Shown here piece after piece: positions 38,004 to 48,165 of a stretch of DNA of 64,000 nt (positions are counted from its first letter, which is position 1; each line of letters opens with the position of its first letter). This stretch comes from Actinomycetota bacterium (GTDB lineage: Bacteria > Actinomycetota > Actinomycetes > S36-B12 > CAIYMF01): the NCBI GenBank assembly GCA_026393115.1, contig JAPLAU010000022.1:112352-176351 (forward strand), read 5' to 3'. The notes beneath the pieces are model-generated. The model worked only from the letters and a program-made list of their open reading frames with translations. It did no database searches and had not been told where the DNA came from. Made by a program: the position numbers and the translations under genes.

Positions 38004-40334
38004 ATGTCGACCCTTTTTTCGCTGCCGGAGCCCGAATCCGCACGCCCTGTCGCGCCCGTTGGCCCCGATCCGCTCGCTGACCTCAATCCCGCTCAACGCG
38101 CCGCGGTCGTGCACGAGGGTTCGCCGCTGCTCATCGTCGCTGGCGCTGGTTCCGGAAAGACTCGCGTACTCACGCGCCGCATCGCCTACCTGGTGTCCGA
38201 GCGCGGAGTGCGCCCTTCGGAAGTTCTCGCGATCACGTTCACCAACAAAGCGGCCGCCGAGATGAAGAGCCGCGTTGAGGAACTCGTTGGCGCTCGTGCT
38301 CGCGCCATGACCGTGTCGACATTCCACTCAGCATGTGTGCGTATCTTGCGGCGTGAGTCCGCGCGATTTGGTCTTCCGTCGTCATTCACGATTTACGACC
38401 AGGCTGATTCGCTGCGACTCATCACGTTGGTGGGCCGTGACCTCGGGATTGATCCCAAGCGCATCACGCCGCGGTCGCTGCAATCGATGATTTCTGGGCT
38501 TAAGAACGAACTCATCGACCACGAGACCTACACATCGCGCGCCAACAATTCGCTCGAACAGTCGTATGCCGAGGCCTACCGCGAGTACCAGCGCCGATTG
38601 CGCGCCGCTGGTGCCATGGATTTCGACGACCTCATCTCCACCACCGTGGCCTTGCTTCAAGCTTTTCCCGATGCTGCCGAGCACTATCACCGACGATTCA
38701 GGCACGTGCTCGTTGACGAATACCAAGACACCAACCACGCGCAATACGTGTTGGTCAACGAGCTTGTCGGTAACGGATCCGATGGAGTCGCTCCTGCTGA
38801 ACTTGTGGTCGTTGGTGATGCCGACCAGTCGATCTACGCCTTCCGCGGGGCGACTATTCGCAATATCGAGGAGTTTGAGCGCGACTACCCGTCGGCGGCA
38901 ACCATCGTTCTCGACCAGAACTATCGCTCAACGCAGAGCATCTTGTCGGCTGCCAACGCCGTCATCGCTCGTAACCGTGGTCGCCGTGAGAAGCGACTCT
39001 GGACCGATGCGGGAAGTGGATCACCGCTGGTCGTGTACGTCTCCGACGACGAGCGTGATGAGGCGGCGTTTGTTGCCAATGAGATTGACCGGCTCTCCGA
39101 TCATGAGTCCGTGCGACCAGGTGACGTTGCGGTGTTCTATCGCACCAATGCTCAGTCGCGAGCCCTCGAAGAAGTATTCGTGCGCACCGGAATGCCGTAC
39201 CGCGTTGTAGGTGGCACTCGCTTCTACGAGCGCAAGGAAGTGCGCGATGCACTCGCCTACTTGCGAGTGCTTGCCAATCCCAGCGACGAGGTGTCGCTGC
39301 GGCGGGTACTCAACGTGCCCAAGCGCGGAATCGGCGACAAGGCTGAACAGGCAATCGAATCGCTCGCTGCGCGCGAACGTGTTCCATTCGCCGACGCATT
39401 GCGTCGCGCCGCCGACATTCCCGGTCTTGCGACACGCTCGATCACGGCCATCCAGGGCTTCGTGCAACTACTCGACGACTTGCGCACGCTGGTTGAGTCA
39501 GGGTCGCCGCCCTCAACCGTCTTGGTCGCGGTTCTTGAGCAGAGTGGCTATCTGGCTGAACTGCAATCCAGTGTTGATCCGCAAGACGAAACTCGTATCG
39601 ATAACCTCGGTGAACTTGAGTCGATCGCCCGCGACTTCGAAAACGAAGTCGAGCAGGGAGCTGCGGTCGATACTGAAGGCGACGCGCTGACTCGGGCAAC
39701 TCTCACCGATTTCCTTGAGCGGGTCGCACTGGTGGCCGATGCCGACCAAATCCCCGACCACGGTGATGGTGTGGTCACGTTGATGACGATCCACACCGCG
39801 AAAGGCCTTGAGTTTCCCGTGGTGTTCATCACCGGACTCGAAGACGGAAGCTTTCCGCATCAGCGGTCGTTCGGCGAGGCCGCCGAGATGGAAGAAGAGC
39901 GGCGGCTCGCGTACGTGGCGATCACCCGCGCGCAACAGCGGCTTTACCTCACGCGTGCCATCGTGCGAAGTCAGTGGGGAATGCCTGCGTACAACCCGCA
40001 GTCACGATTCCTCGATGAGATTCCTGCCGAACTACTTGAGTGGCGTCGGGGTGGGCCTGAGGCTCCCATCACAACGAAAGCTTCTCCGAGTCGCGGCGGG
40101 TTTGGCTCGGCGCCATCGCTGCAAACGGCGGCAATCCGAGCGGCGTCCAAGGGGTCGGTCGGCAAAGAGAGCATTGTGTTGCAGCCCGGTGAACGGGTCA
40201 CGCACGACACTTTCGGACTCGGCACCGTGGTGTCAACGTCGGGCCAGGGAGATCGGGCCGAGGCAACCATCGACTTTGGTAGCGCGGGCGAAAAGCGTTT
40301 GCTACTGCGTTACGCGCCAGTCGAGCGCTTGTAA
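38004..40334 (+). CDS. pcrA: ATP-dependent DNA helicase PcrA/UvrD
   Basis: This superfamily 1A helicase of DNA repair and replication-transcription conflict has 776 aa. Walker A is VAGAGSGKTRVLTRR, Walker B LVDEYQDTNHAQY, motif III VVGDADQSIYAFRGA, and motifs V-VI VTLMTIHTAKGLEFPVVF and RRLAYVAITRAQQRLYL. A C-terminal Tudor-like region (ERVTHDTFGLGTVVS) in PcrA binds RNA polymerase. ATG 38004 fits both the promoter position and the family N-terminus. The 3' end overlaps the convergent lipase gene by 25 bp. Confidence 0.97.
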   Translation: MSTLFSLPEPESARPVAPVGPDPLADLNPAQRAAVVHEGSPLLIVAGAGSGKTRVLTRRIAYLVSERGVRPSEVLAITFTNKAAAEMKSRVEELVGARARAMTVSTFHSACVRILRRESARFGLPSSFTIYDQADSLRLITLVGRDLGIDPKRITPRSLQSMISGLKNELIDHETYTSRANNSLEQSYAEAYREYQRRLRAAGAMDFDDLISTTVALLQAFPDAAEHYHRRFRHVLVDEYQDTNHAQYVLVNELVGNGSDGVAPAELVVVGDADQSIYAFRGATIRNIEEFERDYPSAATIVLDQNYRSTQSILSAANAVIARNRGRREKRLWTDAGSGSPLVVYVSDDERDEAAFVANEIDRLSDHESVRPGDVAVFYRTNAQSRALEEVFVRTGMPYRVVGGTRFYERKEVRDALAYLRVLANPSDEVSLRRVLNVPKRGIGDKAEQAIESLAARERVPFADALRRAADIPGLATRSITAIQGFVQLLDDLRTLVESGSPPSTVLVAVLEQSGYLAELQSSVDPQDETRIDNLGELESIARDFENEVEQGAAVDTEGDALTRATLTDFLERVALVADADQIPDHGDGVVTLMTIHTAKGLEFPVVFITGLEDGSFPHQRSFGEAAEMEEERRLAYVAITRAQQRLYLTRAIVRSQWGMPAYNPQSRFLDEIPAELLEWRRGGPEAPITTKASPSRGGFGSAPSLQTAAIRAASKGSVGKESIVLQPGERVTHDTFGLGTVVSTSGQGDRAEATIDFGSAGEKRLLLRYAPVERL

Positions 40335-41212
40335 CTCTTGATTGTTTCGCCTTCCTGATCAAGGTGGGCGAGTGTGGTGCAGATTTCATGCACCACGCGC
40401 CCGTCAACCGGCAGTGACATATGGCCGACGCCACGCACCAAGACATTGCGGGCTCGTAGGTCAGGGTGCGTGATGCGGGCGTTGCGTTGCGGCACGATCA
40501 ATTGGTCGAGGTCTGACCAGAAGGCGATCATGCGCGTACGGCATCCCGGGGCAGGCTCGGCGAGTTCTCGCACTACATCGCTGCCAGGGCGCAGTTGGCG
40601 AACGAGCGGAAGTGGAATGAGGGCAGCAGGCATCGTGCCGTTGTGTGGCGAGCCCAGCGTGATCAGCGTGTGCACCCGCTCATCGCCGGCGAGACGCTGC
40701 ACGTAGTAGCGGGCGATGATTCCACCCATTGAATGGCCCACGATGTGAACGCGTTCGTAGCCGCTGACTTCGCAGATCTCCTCAACCATCAACCCCAGCG
40801 ACCGGGCCGCCGCGCGCACACCGCCGGTGAGCGGCGAATGGTTCATCGTCAGTACTCGGTCAAAACCGCGCCGGGTGAGCCCGCGGCCAAGCAGGGTGAA
40901 AATCGACCGGTTATCGATCAATCCGTGCACCAAAATGATGGGCGTTCCGGCGGCCTCGATGTCTCCGATGAGTAGTCCACGTTGCACAGGGGAGAGGTGA
41001 TCGAGTCGGTGACGGTCGGAGCCTTGGCTGCGACGCTCTTGCAGAACTCCCCAGGGGTACATCGCTAAATGCGTGGTGACCCAGGCTGCTTCGACGGCAA
41101 CTCCGCGCACTCCGCCGGTGCTCAGGAGTGCTCGGGCGCCCGCTTCTGCAGCACGCCCGGCCCGGGCTATGGGGTTGCTGGTGCCGGGTTCGTCGATCGG
41201 CTCAACTCCCAC
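40310..41212 (-). CDS. Alpha/beta hydrolase, triacylglycerol lipase-like
   Basis: The 300-aa hydrolase has the oxyanion motif PIILVHGLIDNRSIF, the nucleophile elbow IVGHSMGGIIARYYVQ and catalytic His in GVGHMSLPVDG, with a candidate acid in SDLDQLIVP. The pattern resembles bacterial class 2 lipases and esterases that act on acylglycerols. No clear signal peptide. GTG 41212 appears leaderless. The C-terminal 8 codons overlap the pcrA 3' end on the opposite strand. Confidence 0.82.
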   Translation of the reverse strand: MGVEPIDEPGTSNPIARAGRAAEAGARALLSTGGVRGVAVEAAWVTTHLAMYPWGVLQERRSQGSDRHRLDHLSPVQRGLLIGDIEAAGTPIILVHGLIDNRSIFTLLGRGLTRRGFDRVLTMNHSPLTGGVRAAARSLGLMVEEICEVSGYERVHIVGHSMGGIIARYYVQRLAGDERVHTLITLGSPHNGTMPAALIPLPLVRQLRPGSDVVRELAEPAPGCRTRMIAFWSDLDQLIVPQRNARITHPDLRARNVLVRGVGHMSLPVDGRVVHEICTTLAHLDQEGETIKSYKRSTGA

Positions 41213-41219
41213 CTTGGCG

Positions 41220-41225
41220 ACAGTA
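41220..41225 (-). promoter_or_regulatory. Leaderless -10 box for the lipase gene
   Basis: On the minus strand TACTGT (41225-41220) ends 7 nt before GTG 41212. The divergent gap to 41320 also holds a 14-nt-period duplication (CGAGATTGTG at 41260 and 41274). Confidence 0.45.
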
Positions 41226-41319
41226 GTCGACCGAGGAATGGTGGTCGGTAGGGTGGTGGCGAGATTGTGGTACCGAGATTGTGCTAGCGACGATGTGTTT
41301 CGATTCGCGGGAGGTTTGT

Positions 41320-41727
41320 GTGACTTCGCCCATCCGTGTTGTGGTGGCTAAGCCTGGGCTCGACGGTCACGACCGTGGGGCGAAGGTTGTCGCCCGCGCA
41401 CTGCGTGACGCTGGCATCGAGGTGGTCTACACCGGGCTGCACCAAACTCCCGACCAAATCGTCACGACTGCGATTCAGGAAGACGCTGACGCTATTGGGC
41501 TGTCAGTGCTCAGCGGAGCGCACCTCACCCTGTTCGAATCGGTGATGCAGGGCTTACGTGCTAAGGGTGCCGACGACATCGTGGTCTTCGGTGGCGGCAT
41601 CATTCCTGAGGCGGATATTCCGTTGCTCACAGCCATGGGTGTCGCTCGGATCTTTACTCCCGGTACGCGAACTCAAGAAATCGTTGATTGGGTGCGCGCG
41701 ACCGTCACCCCTGATGAGGACTCGTGA
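41320..41727 (+). CDS. Cobalamin-binding small subunit of an acyl-CoA mutase (IcmB-like)
   Basis: The start is GTG 41320, with GGGAGG at 5 nt. The 135-aa protein is just the B12-binding domain of methylmalonyl-CoA mutase-type enzymes: base-off motif Asp15-x-His17-x-x-Gly20 in [18 protein letters not shown], then [12 protein letters not shown] and [11 protein letters not shown]. Size matches IcmB, the small subunit of isobutyryl-CoA mutase, which I recall between pcrA and sucC in Streptomyces. No large subunit is in the window, so the true reaction (isobutyryl-, methylmalonyl- or another acyl-CoA) is open. Confidence 0.85.
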   Translation: MTSPIRVVVAKPGLDGHDRGAKVVARALRDAGIEVVYTGLHQTPDQIVTTAIQEDADAIGLSVLSGAHLTLFESVMQGLRAKGADDIVVFGGGIIPEADIPLLTAMGVARIFTPGTRTQEIVDWVRATVTPDEDS

Positions 41728-41738
41728 GCCCCTCGCAA

Positions 41739-41744
41739 TAGGGT
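41739..41744 (+). promoter_or_regulatory. Possible sucCD -10 box
   Basis: TAGGGT lies 42 nt before the sucC GTG, predicting a leader of about 36 nt with the GAGGACGG ribosome site. Confidence 0.4.
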
Positions 41745-41786
41745 CTGGTGAGAAGTCATTCCCACCATCTCGAGGACGGTTCCTCA

Positions 41787-42965
41787 GTGGATCTTTACGA
41801 GTACCAAGCAAAGCATCTTTTCGGAGTTCACGGCGTCCCGGTTGTTCCGGGTGAGGTGTGCACTACTCCGGAAGCTGCTCACGAAGCAGCCCGCAAGATC
41901 GGCACCACCGTGGTGGTCAAGGCCCAGGTCAAGGCCGGTGGGCGAGGTAAGGCCGGCGGCGTGAAACTGGCCGAAAGTCCGGATGAAGCGCAAGCGCGCG
42001 CGGCCGACATTCTGGGCATGGACATCAAGGGCCACACGGTGCATCGAGTGCTTGTTACTGAGGCCGCCGAGATCGCCGACGAGTACTACGTGTCATTCCT
42101 GCTCGACCGTGCCAACCGCTGCTACCTCGCGATGGCCAGTGTCGAAGGTGGCATGGAAATTGAGGAAGTGGCAGCCACGAAGCCCGAGGCGCTCGCCAAG
42201 ATTCGGGTTGACGCACTCGAAGGCTGCACGCCTGAAAAGGCCGCTGAGATTGCCGACGCTGCCAACTTCCCCGCTGAGGTGCGCGATCAGGTGATCGTGG
42301 TGCTCGAGAAGTTGTGGGATGTACTCGTCAAGGAAGACGCCACGCTGGTGGAAGTCAACCCCCTCGTGCGCACGCCCGACAACCGCATCGTCGCTCTCGA
42401 CGGCAAGGTCACCCTCGATGGCAACGCCGACTACCGGCATGCATCGCACACTGACTTCATCGACCATGATTCCAGTGACCCGCTCGAACTGCGGGCCGCT
42501 GAATTCGACCTCAACTACGTCAAGCTCTCAGGTCAGGTCGGAGTCATCGGAAACGGTGCCGGTTTGGTGATGTCGACTCTCGATGTTGTCGCCTACGCAG
42601 GCGAGGAGTTCGGCGGCATGAAGCCTGCGAACTTCCTTGATATTGGTGGGGGCGCGAGTGCCGAGGTGATGGCCAACGGACTCGACATCATTCTGGGCGA
42701 CCCCGAGGTGAAGGCCGTTCTGGTCAACGTCTTCGGTGGAATCACCGCCTGCGACGCCGTGGCGAACGGTGTGGTGCAGGCCATCGCGATGCTCGAAACT
42801 CGTGGAGCGCCGGTCACCAAGCCGATTGTCTGTCGCATCGACGGCAACAACGCAATTGAGGGTCGACGCATCCTCACTGAGGCGGCGCTTCCGATTGTGG
42901 AGCTCGTCGAGACCATGGACGACGCCGCCCGCCGGGTGGCCCAGCTCGCGGCACAGGGAGCCTGA
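41787..42965 (+). CDS. sucC: Succinyl-CoA synthetase, beta subunit
   Basis: This TCA-cycle enzyme converts succinyl-CoA to succinate with substrate-level phosphorylation. The start is GTG 41787 ([13 protein letters not shown], the conserved N-terminus), with GAGGACGG upstream; the in-frame ATG at 41748 is too far out. The 392-aa product has an ATP-grasp domain with [20 protein letters not shown] and a C-terminal ligase domain with [13 protein letters not shown] and [11 protein letters not shown]. sucD follows after one base. Confidence 0.97.
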   Translation: MDLYEYQAKHLFGVHGVPVVPGEVCTTPEAAHEAARKIGTTVVVKAQVKAGGRGKAGGVKLAESPDEAQARAADILGMDIKGHTVHRVLVTEAAEIADEYYVSFLLDRANRCYLAMASVEGGMEIEEVAATKPEALAKIRVDALEGCTPEKAAEIADAANFPAEVRDQVIVVLEKLWDVLVKEDATLVEVNPLVRTPDNRIVALDGKVTLDGNADYRHASHTDFIDHDSSDPLELRAAEFDLNYVKLSGQVGVIGNGAGLVMSTLDVVAYAGEEFGGMKPANFLDIGGGASAEVMANGLDIILGDPEVKAVLVNVFGGITACDAVANGVVQAIAMLETRGAPVTKPIVCRIDGNNAIEGRRILTEAALPIVELVETMDDAARRVAQLAAQGA

Positions 42966-42966
42966 C

Positions 42967-43839
42967 GTGGCCATTTTCCTTAACTCCGGCTCACGCATCC
43001 TCGTGCAGGGCATCACTGGGCAGGAGGGCACCAAGCACACCCGCCGGATGGTTACTTCCGGTACCAACGTTGTCGCAGGTGTCACGCCTGGCAAGGGCGG
43101 CCAGGTCGTCGACGGAATCCCGGTGTTCGACAGTGTGGGCGAGGCGGTTGCCGCGACCGGCGCTGACACGTCGGTGGTGTTCGTTCCGCCGAAGTTCACC
43201 AAGGGCGCTGTTCTCGAGAGCATCGACGCCGCGATTCCGCTGTGCATCGTGATCACCGAGGGTGTACCGGTTCTCGATACGGCTGAGTTCTTCCAATACG
43301 CACAGAACGCTGGCACCACGCGTATCGTCGGTCCTAACTGCCCCGGAGTGATCAGCCCCGGACAGTCCAACGCCGGCATCATCCCGGGAGACATCACGGT
43401 GCCCGGGCGCATCGGCCTAGTGTCAAAGTCGGGCACTTTGACCTACCAGATGATGTACGAGTTGCGTGACTTCGGATTCTCGACCTGTGTCGGAATCGGC
43501 GGCGACCCGATCATCGGAACGACACACATCGACTGCCTCGCGGCATTCGAGGCCGACCCTGACACCGACGCGATCGTCATGATCGGTGAAATCGGCGGCG
43601 ATGCGGAAGAGCGTGCGGCTGCCTTTATCAAGGACAACGTCAGCAAGCCAGTCGTTGGCTATGTTGCTGGATTCACGGCGCCTGAGGGCAAGACGATGGG
43701 CCACGCCGGTGCCATCGTGTCGGGTTCGGCCGGTACCGCCGCTGGCAAGCAGGAAGCGCTTGAGGCTGTTGGTGTCAAGGTCGGACGCACTCCTTCGGCA
43801 ACGGCGGCGATCATGCGGGAGATCATGTCTGCCCTGTAA
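42967..43839 (+). CDS. sucD: Succinyl-CoA synthetase, alpha subunit
   Basis: From GTG 42967 the 290-aa product has the CoA-binding domain ([18 protein letters not shown]), [12 protein letters not shown], and the active-site phosphohistidine in [13 protein letters not shown]. It pairs with SucC in the TCA cycle. Start is 1 nt after the sucC stop. A terminator hairpin follows. Confidence 0.97.
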   Translation: MAIFLNSGSRILVQGITGQEGTKHTRRMVTSGTNVVAGVTPGKGGQVVDGIPVFDSVGEAVAATGADTSVVFVPPKFTKGAVLESIDAAIPLCIVITEGVPVLDTAEFFQYAQNAGTTRIVGPNCPGVISPGQSNAGIIPGDITVPGRIGLVSKSGTLTYQMMYELRDFGFSTCVGIGGDPIIGTTHIDCLAAFEADPDTDAIVMIGEIGGDAEERAAAFIKDNVSKPVVGYVAGFTAPEGKTMGHAGAIVSGSAGTAAGKQEALEAVGVKVGRTPSATAAIMREIMSAL

Positions 43840-43867
43840 GTGGCCCATCAGAGCGTGTCACGCTGCC

Positions 43868-43926
43868 GCGGTGGAGGTTTCACACGGCTTTTCGCCAAGT
43901 GAAAACGCCACCGCAGCAATTCTTTT
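43868..43926 (+). terminator. Terminator after sucCD
   Basis: GCGGTGG plus TTT (43868-43880) pairs with AAAA plus CCACCGC (43902-43914), with a second stem GGC-TTTTC-GCC in the loop, then AATTCTTTT. The rest of the 236-nt gap to 44076 shows only a GC-rich dyad near 44030 and a good ribosome site; I see no clear promoter. Confidence 0.6.
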
Positions 43927-44075
43927 GGCATGGCCCCGGGGTCGGGTTGTGTCACGGGCGAGACAGACGCGGGTAAGTCAACCGGGTGCAATCACCCCGA
44001 AACGGTCGTTGGCGCGGGATGATGTGTACGTCCGCACCGGCCGCCCTCGCCGGACACTAACTCCAAGGAGATATC

Positions 44076-44954
44076 GTGACCGATCAGCCCGGCCCCCCGA
44101 GTGACTCGGGCGACGCCGTTCCGCCTGTTACTCCGCCGCCTGTTACTCCGCCGCCTGCTACTCCGCCTCCGCCCCCGAGTGGCGCTGCTACTCCTCCGCC
44201 TCCGCCGCCCCCGCCTGCGCCTGCCCCCGGAACTGCGGGCGGCAACGTCGACGTCGGAACCGCGGTGTCGTGGGCATTTGCCAAGTTCGGCCAGTACGCT
44301 CTGATCTTTATTGGTCTGGCCGCTGTGGTGTTCGTCATCCGCCTGATTCAGGTGCTGATCGGCAATGCCCTCACCAATTCGCTGTCGGGCAATTGCGCCA
44401 ACACGGTCATCACTGAGAACGGCGCGATCATCGCCGGAGGCAATTGCGTTGCCTCATTGGGCACGACGATCACCGCAGGCATCATCACAGGCATCATCAC
44501 AGGCATCATCTTCGGTGCTCTCGCCTGGATCGCGACAATCGGAATCTATCGGGCCGCACTGCGCACCAGCGACGGCGAAGTCCCGGCGTTCTCCGATCTG
44601 ACCACCGGTAAGAACCTGGGCAAGTACATCATTGTCGCCATCGTGTTCGGCATTCTCAGTGGCGTTGGACTGGTGCTCTGCATCATTCCTGGCTTGCTGG
44701 TTATCTTCTTCCTGCAGTTCTCGCCGCTGTATGCACTGGACAAGGGTCAGGGTGTGAGCGAGGCGTTCCGTAGCAGTATCGACGCCGTCAAGTCAGCACC
44801 CGTTCCGGTATTGCTTGCCATGATCGTTAACGCGATCGCCGGAGTCCTTGGCACCTGGTTCTACGGAATCCTCACGCTCGTGGCCTTGCCGTTCGCGGCG
44901 CTGTTCACCGTTCACGTGTACCGCCAGTTGAACAAGGAAGAAATCACTCCCTGA
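44076..44954 (+). CDS. Proline-rich integral membrane protein
   Basis: The 292-aa product starts at GTG 44076 after AAGGAG. The N-terminal 50 residues are Pro-rich with PPVTPP and PPPPPPPAPAP repeats. About five or six hydrophobic segments follow, including GIITGIITGIIFGALAWIA and VFGILSGVGLVLCIIPGLLV. The last motif, with a short ENGA...NCVAS loop outside, resembles large actinobacterial membrane proteins of unknown function. Same architecture (Pro-rich tail plus membrane domain) as the DUF4190 gene at 32661, but no sequence relation. Its transcript ends at a strong hairpin. Confidence 0.75.
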   Translation: MTDQPGPPSDSGDAVPPVTPPPVTPPPATPPPPPSGAATPPPPPPPPAPAPGTAGGNVDVGTAVSWAFAKFGQYALIFIGLAAVVFVIRLIQVLIGNALTNSLSGNCANTVITENGAIIAGGNCVASLGTTITAGIITGIITGIIFGALAWIATIGIYRAALRTSDGEVPAFSDLTTGKNLGKYIIVAIVFGILSGVGLVLCIIPGLLVIFFLQFSPLYALDKGQGVSEAFRSSIDAVKSAPVPVLLAMIVNAIAGVLGTWFYGILTLVALPFAALFTVHVYRQLNKEEITP

Positions 44955-44964
44955 TCTAAGCTCC

Positions 44965-45000
44965 ACAGCGGCCCCTGCCCTCGTGGGCGGGGGTCGCTGT
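44965..45000 (+). terminator. Strong hairpin before purN
   Basis: A 16-bp stem (44965-44980 with 44985-45000), outer part ACAGCG with CGCTGT and inner GCCC with GGGC, around a TCGT loop, followed by CTGTGT. No long T-tract. It ends 16 nt before the purN -10 box. Confidence 0.65.
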
Positions 45001-45015
45001 CTGTGTACTGACCCC

Positions 45016-45021
45016 TAGGAT
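45016..45021 (+). promoter_or_regulatory. Leaderless -10 box for purN
   Basis: TAGGAT ends 6 nt before GTG 45028; no ribosome site lies between. Confidence 0.55.
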
Positions 45022-45027
45022 CGCAAT

Positions 45028-45627
45028 GTGCGCGTGGTTGTGCTGGTCTCGGGAAGCGGCACCCTGCTTCAGTCGCTGATCGATGCCACCTCGAGTTCTG
45101 AGCACCCGGTCGACATCGTGGCCGTGGTTGCTGACCGTTCGGCAATTGTGGGCATTGCCCGCGCTGAACGAACAGGAATTCCCACCTTCACCGTCGCACC
45201 AGCCGCCTTCGCCGACCGCAACGCGTGGGGTGAGGCACTGCGCGAAGCCGTCGCATCGTGTGAGCCGGATTGGATCCTGAGCGCGGGATTCATGCGCATC
45301 CTGCCGGCAGAATTCCTACGCGCGTTCCCCAACCGGGTGCTCAACACGCACCCGGCCCTGCTGCCCGCGTTCCCCGGAGCGCACGGAGTACGCGACGCTC
45401 TCGCCTACGGCGCCAAAGTCACGGGCGCGACCGTGCATGTGGTTGATGAGGGTGTCGACACCGGACCCGTTGTCGCTCAGTGTGCGGTCGAGGTGAAGGA
45501 TGACGATACCGAGGAGTCATTGCACGAACGCATCAAGGTTGCCGAACGCAACCTCGTAGTTGACGTCATGACAAGCATTGCGGTGCGCGGCTGCACCATC
45601 GACGGTAGAAGGGTGACGATTCCGTGA
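45028..45627 (+). CDS. purN: Phosphoribosylglycinamide formyltransferase
   Basis: PurN transfers a formyl group from 10-formyl-THF to GAR, step 3 of purine synthesis. The 199-aa product has [15 protein letters not shown], the catalytic [20 protein letters not shown] and the Asp in [13 protein letters not shown]. The stop overlaps purH in GTGA. Confidence 0.96.
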   Translation: MRVVVLVSGSGTLLQSLIDATSSSEHPVDIVAVVADRSAIVGIARAERTGIPTFTVAPAAFADRNAWGEALREAVASCEPDWILSAGFMRILPAEFLRAFPNRVLNTHPALLPAFPGAHGVRDALAYGAKVTGATVHVVDEGVDTGPVVAQCAVEVKDDDTEESLHERIKVAERNLVVDVMTSIAVRGCTIDGRRVTIP

Positions 45628-47204
45628 GCGACTCGACTATCGAGGATAGGCGCCCTATTCGACGGGCCCTCGTCTCGGTGTACGACAAGGCCGGACTCGA
45701 AGACCTCGCGCGTGCACTAGCCGATGTCGGTGTTGAGATCGTGTCGACCGGATCCACCGCGGCACGTATCGCCGAACTTGGTATCGCCGTCACCGCGGTG
45801 CAGGACCTCACCGGATTCCCTGAGTGCCTTGACGGGCGGGTCAAGACGTTGCACCCACGCGTGCACGCCGGGCTACTTGCCGATGTGCGGCGCAATGGTC
45901 ACCGCGAAGAACTCGACGAACTCGGCATCGAGCCCTTCGAGCTCGTTGTCGTCAACCTGTACCCGTTCGAGCAGACGGTGGAGGCTGGTGCGTCACCCGA
46001 CGAGTGTGTCGAGCAAATTGATATCGGTGGACCGTCGATGGTGCGCGCGTCGGCAAAGAACCACGCGAACGTTGCCGTCGTTGTTGACCCCACGCGTTAT
46101 GGCGAGGTCATCGCGGCCGTCGTGTCGGGGGGGTTCACACTGGCTCAGCGTCAGCGCTTGGCTGCCGATGCGTTCATTCACACCGCCACGTACGACATTG
46201 CGGTGGCTTCGTGGATGGGCAATGTCGTTGCCCCCACCGGTGATGGCACCGGCTTCCCCGTCTGGATCGGTGCGGCTTGGAACCGCTCGTCGGTGCTGCG
46301 GTACGGCGAAAACCCCCACCAAAGTGCCGCGCTCTACGTGAGCGCACACGGTGATGACGGTGGTCTTGCCACGGCCGAACAGTTGCACGGCAAGGAGATG
46401 AGCTACAACAACTACGTCGATGGTGAGGCTGCTCGTCGCGCTGCTGGTGACCATAGCGAGCCCTGCGTCGCGATCATCAAGCACGCAAATCCGTGCGGAA
46501 TTGCTGTTGCCGGCGACATTGAGACGGCGTATCGACTTGCTTTCGCTACCGACCCGGTGTCGGCCTTTGGCGGCGTTGTTGCCTCGAACCGCATCATCAA
46601 TGAGCAGATGGCGTTGGCGATTGGAGATGTGTTTACCGAAGTTGTTGTTGCCCCTGGATTTGATCCTGCGGCACTTGAGATTCTTACTCAGAAGAAGAAT
46701 GTGCGACTGCTGGTGTGCGCCGTAGGCCCGGCACACGGTGTCGAGTTGCGACCCATCAGCGGTGGCGTTCTCGTGCAGTCGGTCGACGCTGTTGACGCGG
46801 AGGGTGACTCTCCTGAGCACTGGACGCTTGCCTGCGGTGAGGCCGCCGACGAGGCGACGTTGCGAGACCTCGAGTTTGCCTGGCGGGCCTGCCGTTCAGT
46901 GAAGAGCAACGCGATTCTGCTTGCCAACGAGGGTGCCACTGTTGGAATTGGCATGGGTCAGGTCAATCGAGTTGACTCTGCACGACTGGCCGTGGCGCGA
47001 GCTGGTGAGGAGCGCGTTCGCGGTTCAGTGGCGGCAAGCGATGCATTCTTCCCCTTCGCTGATGGACTGCAGGTGCTACTTGACGCTGGTGTTCGCGCCG
47101 TCGTTCAGCCGGGTGGTTCGGTGCGTGACGAGGAAGTCATTGAGGCTGCCGCTGCTGCGGGTGTCACGATGTACCTCACTGGCACACGTCACTTCTTCCA
47201 TTGA
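45624..47204 (+). CDS. purH: Bifunctional AICAR formyltransferase/IMP cyclohydrolase
   Basis: PurH catalyses the last two steps to IMP. The 526-aa product has an N-terminal cyclohydrolase domain ([39 protein letters not shown]) and a C-terminal transformylase domain with [13 protein letters not shown] and FFPFADGLQ. It is coupled to purN by a 4-nt overlap; its own stop overlaps the TTG start of the next gene. Confidence 0.97.
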   Translation: MSDSTIEDRRPIRRALVSVYDKAGLEDLARALADVGVEIVSTGSTAARIAELGIAVTAVQDLTGFPECLDGRVKTLHPRVHAGLLADVRRNGHREELDELGIEPFELVVVNLYPFEQTVEAGASPDECVEQIDIGGPSMVRASAKNHANVAVVVDPTRYGEVIAAVVSGGFTLAQRQRLAADAFIHTATYDIAVASWMGNVVAPTGDGTGFPVWIGAAWNRSSVLRYGENPHQSAALYVSAHGDDGGLATAEQLHGKEMSYNNYVDGEAARRAAGDHSEPCVAIIKHANPCGIAVAGDIETAYRLAFATDPVSAFGGVVASNRIINEQMALAIGDVFTEVVVAPGFDPAALEILTQKKNVRLLVCAVGPAHGVELRPISGGVLVQSVDAVDAEGDSPEHWTLACGEAADEATLRDLEFAWRACRSVKSNAILLANEGATVGIGMGQVNRVDSARLAVARAGEERVRGSVAASDAFFPFADGLQVLLDAGVRAVVQPGGSVRDEEVIEAAAAAGVTMYLTGTRHFFH

Positions 47205-48121
47205 AACACCCCGCAGCACTCGCGATCGCTTTCCTCAGCGGTGCCGTCCTCGTGGCACAGGGGCGCGTCAATGCCCAGTTCACGCTTGAGATCCACGATG
47301 GCCTGTTCGCTGCGTTGGTCTCATGCCTGATCGGAATGGCGGTCATAGTGGTGATCGTCCTTACCGTACCGGCCCGTCGTAGCGCGCTTCTCACCGTTCC
47401 GACGGCCATTCGCGAGGGGCGCATTCGGTGGTGGTTCTTGCTCAGTGGATTGGCGGGTTCGTGTTTCGTCGCCAGCCAAGCGATCGGTGTGCCACTCCTG
47501 GGCATTGCGCTGTTCTCCATCGTCGTCACCGCAGCCCAGGTGACGTCATCACTCGGCGTTGATCGCATCGGCCTCGGACCTGCAGGCAAGGCGCCGGTGA
47601 CTGGACGTCGCGTCGTCGCGGCACTCCTGGGCCTAAGCGCGGTGGCGGTTGCTGCGTTGGGACGATCCAGCGTTGAAGGTGCGGTACCGCTTGCGGCCCT
47701 TCTGTTGGTGTTGGGGGCTGGCGTGGTGATGGCACCTCAGCAGGCGCTGAACGCGCGCATTGCAGGTGCGACGCATTCAGTCAGCGTGGCCACGGCGATC
47801 AACTTCACCGTCGCCAGTTTTGGTCTCCTCGTCGCGGTGCTCATCGCTCACCGTGGGATTCCAGCGGACTTCGCCGACGGCGTTCCCCCATGGCTACTAC
47901 TGGGCGGGCCGATCGGACTGATCTACATGGGGATGGCCACCCTCGTGGTACGCGTGGTTGGTGTGCTGGTCTTCGTCCTCGCAGCGGTATCAGGGCAATT
48001 GGCGGCCTCGCTGCTTGTCGACATGGTGCTCCCGGTTCCTGGCACTGTCGTTACTTGGGGATTGGTGAGCGCCCTGTGCCTTTCACTTGTTGCTGTGGCT
48101 GTGGGAGCGCTGAGGCGCTGA
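47201..48121 (+). CDS. DMT-family transporter, YdcZ (DUF606) type, copy 1
   Basis: The 306-aa membrane protein has about ten hydrophobic helices arranged as two similar halves, each of YdcZ type. The first half ends near [17 protein letters not shown]. The start appears to be TTG 47201, overlapping the purH stop in TTGA; no better start is close. The substrate is unknown. The next gene encodes a paralogue with the same DRIGLGPAG motif. Confidence 0.82.
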   Translation: MKHPAALAIAFLSGAVLVAQGRVNAQFTLEIHDGLFAALVSCLIGMAVIVVIVLTVPARRSALLTVPTAIREGRIRWWFLLSGLAGSCFVASQAIGVPLLGIALFSIVVTAAQVTSSLGVDRIGLGPAGKAPVTGRRVVAALLGLSAVAVAALGRSSVEGAVPLAALLLVLGAGVVMAPQQALNARIAGATHSVSVATAINFTVASFGLLVAVLIAHRGIPADFADGVPPWLLLGGPIGLIYMGMATLVVRVVGVLVFVLAAVSGQLAASLLVDMVLPVPGTVVTWGLVSALCLSLVAVAVGALRR

Positions 48122-48152
48122 CAGCCGCGCAATGAAGCGACTGCTCGCCCCC

Positions 48153-48158
48153 TAGGCT
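48153..48158 (+). promoter_or_regulatory. Leaderless -10 box for the second YdcZ gene
   Basis: TAGGCT ends 7 nt before ATG 48166, so the second copy can be transcribed apart from purNH and copy 1. Confidence 0.5.
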
Positions 48159-48165
48159 CGTGCTT

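Noticed and set aside
40310..40334. 25-bp tail-to-tail overlap of pcrA and the lipase gene considered as antisense regulation.
   Set aside because: Short convergent overlaps are common in compact genomes and nothing else supports regulation.
41260..41287. 14-nt-period direct repeat (CGAGATTGTG twice) before the IcmB-like gene.
   Set aside because: Only two copies and no promoter clearly aligned with them; too weak to call an operator.
42528..43436. Minus-strand ORF of 302 aa opposite sucC and sucD.
   Set aside because: Both sucC and sucD are certain; the opposite frame has no recognisable domain or ribosome site.
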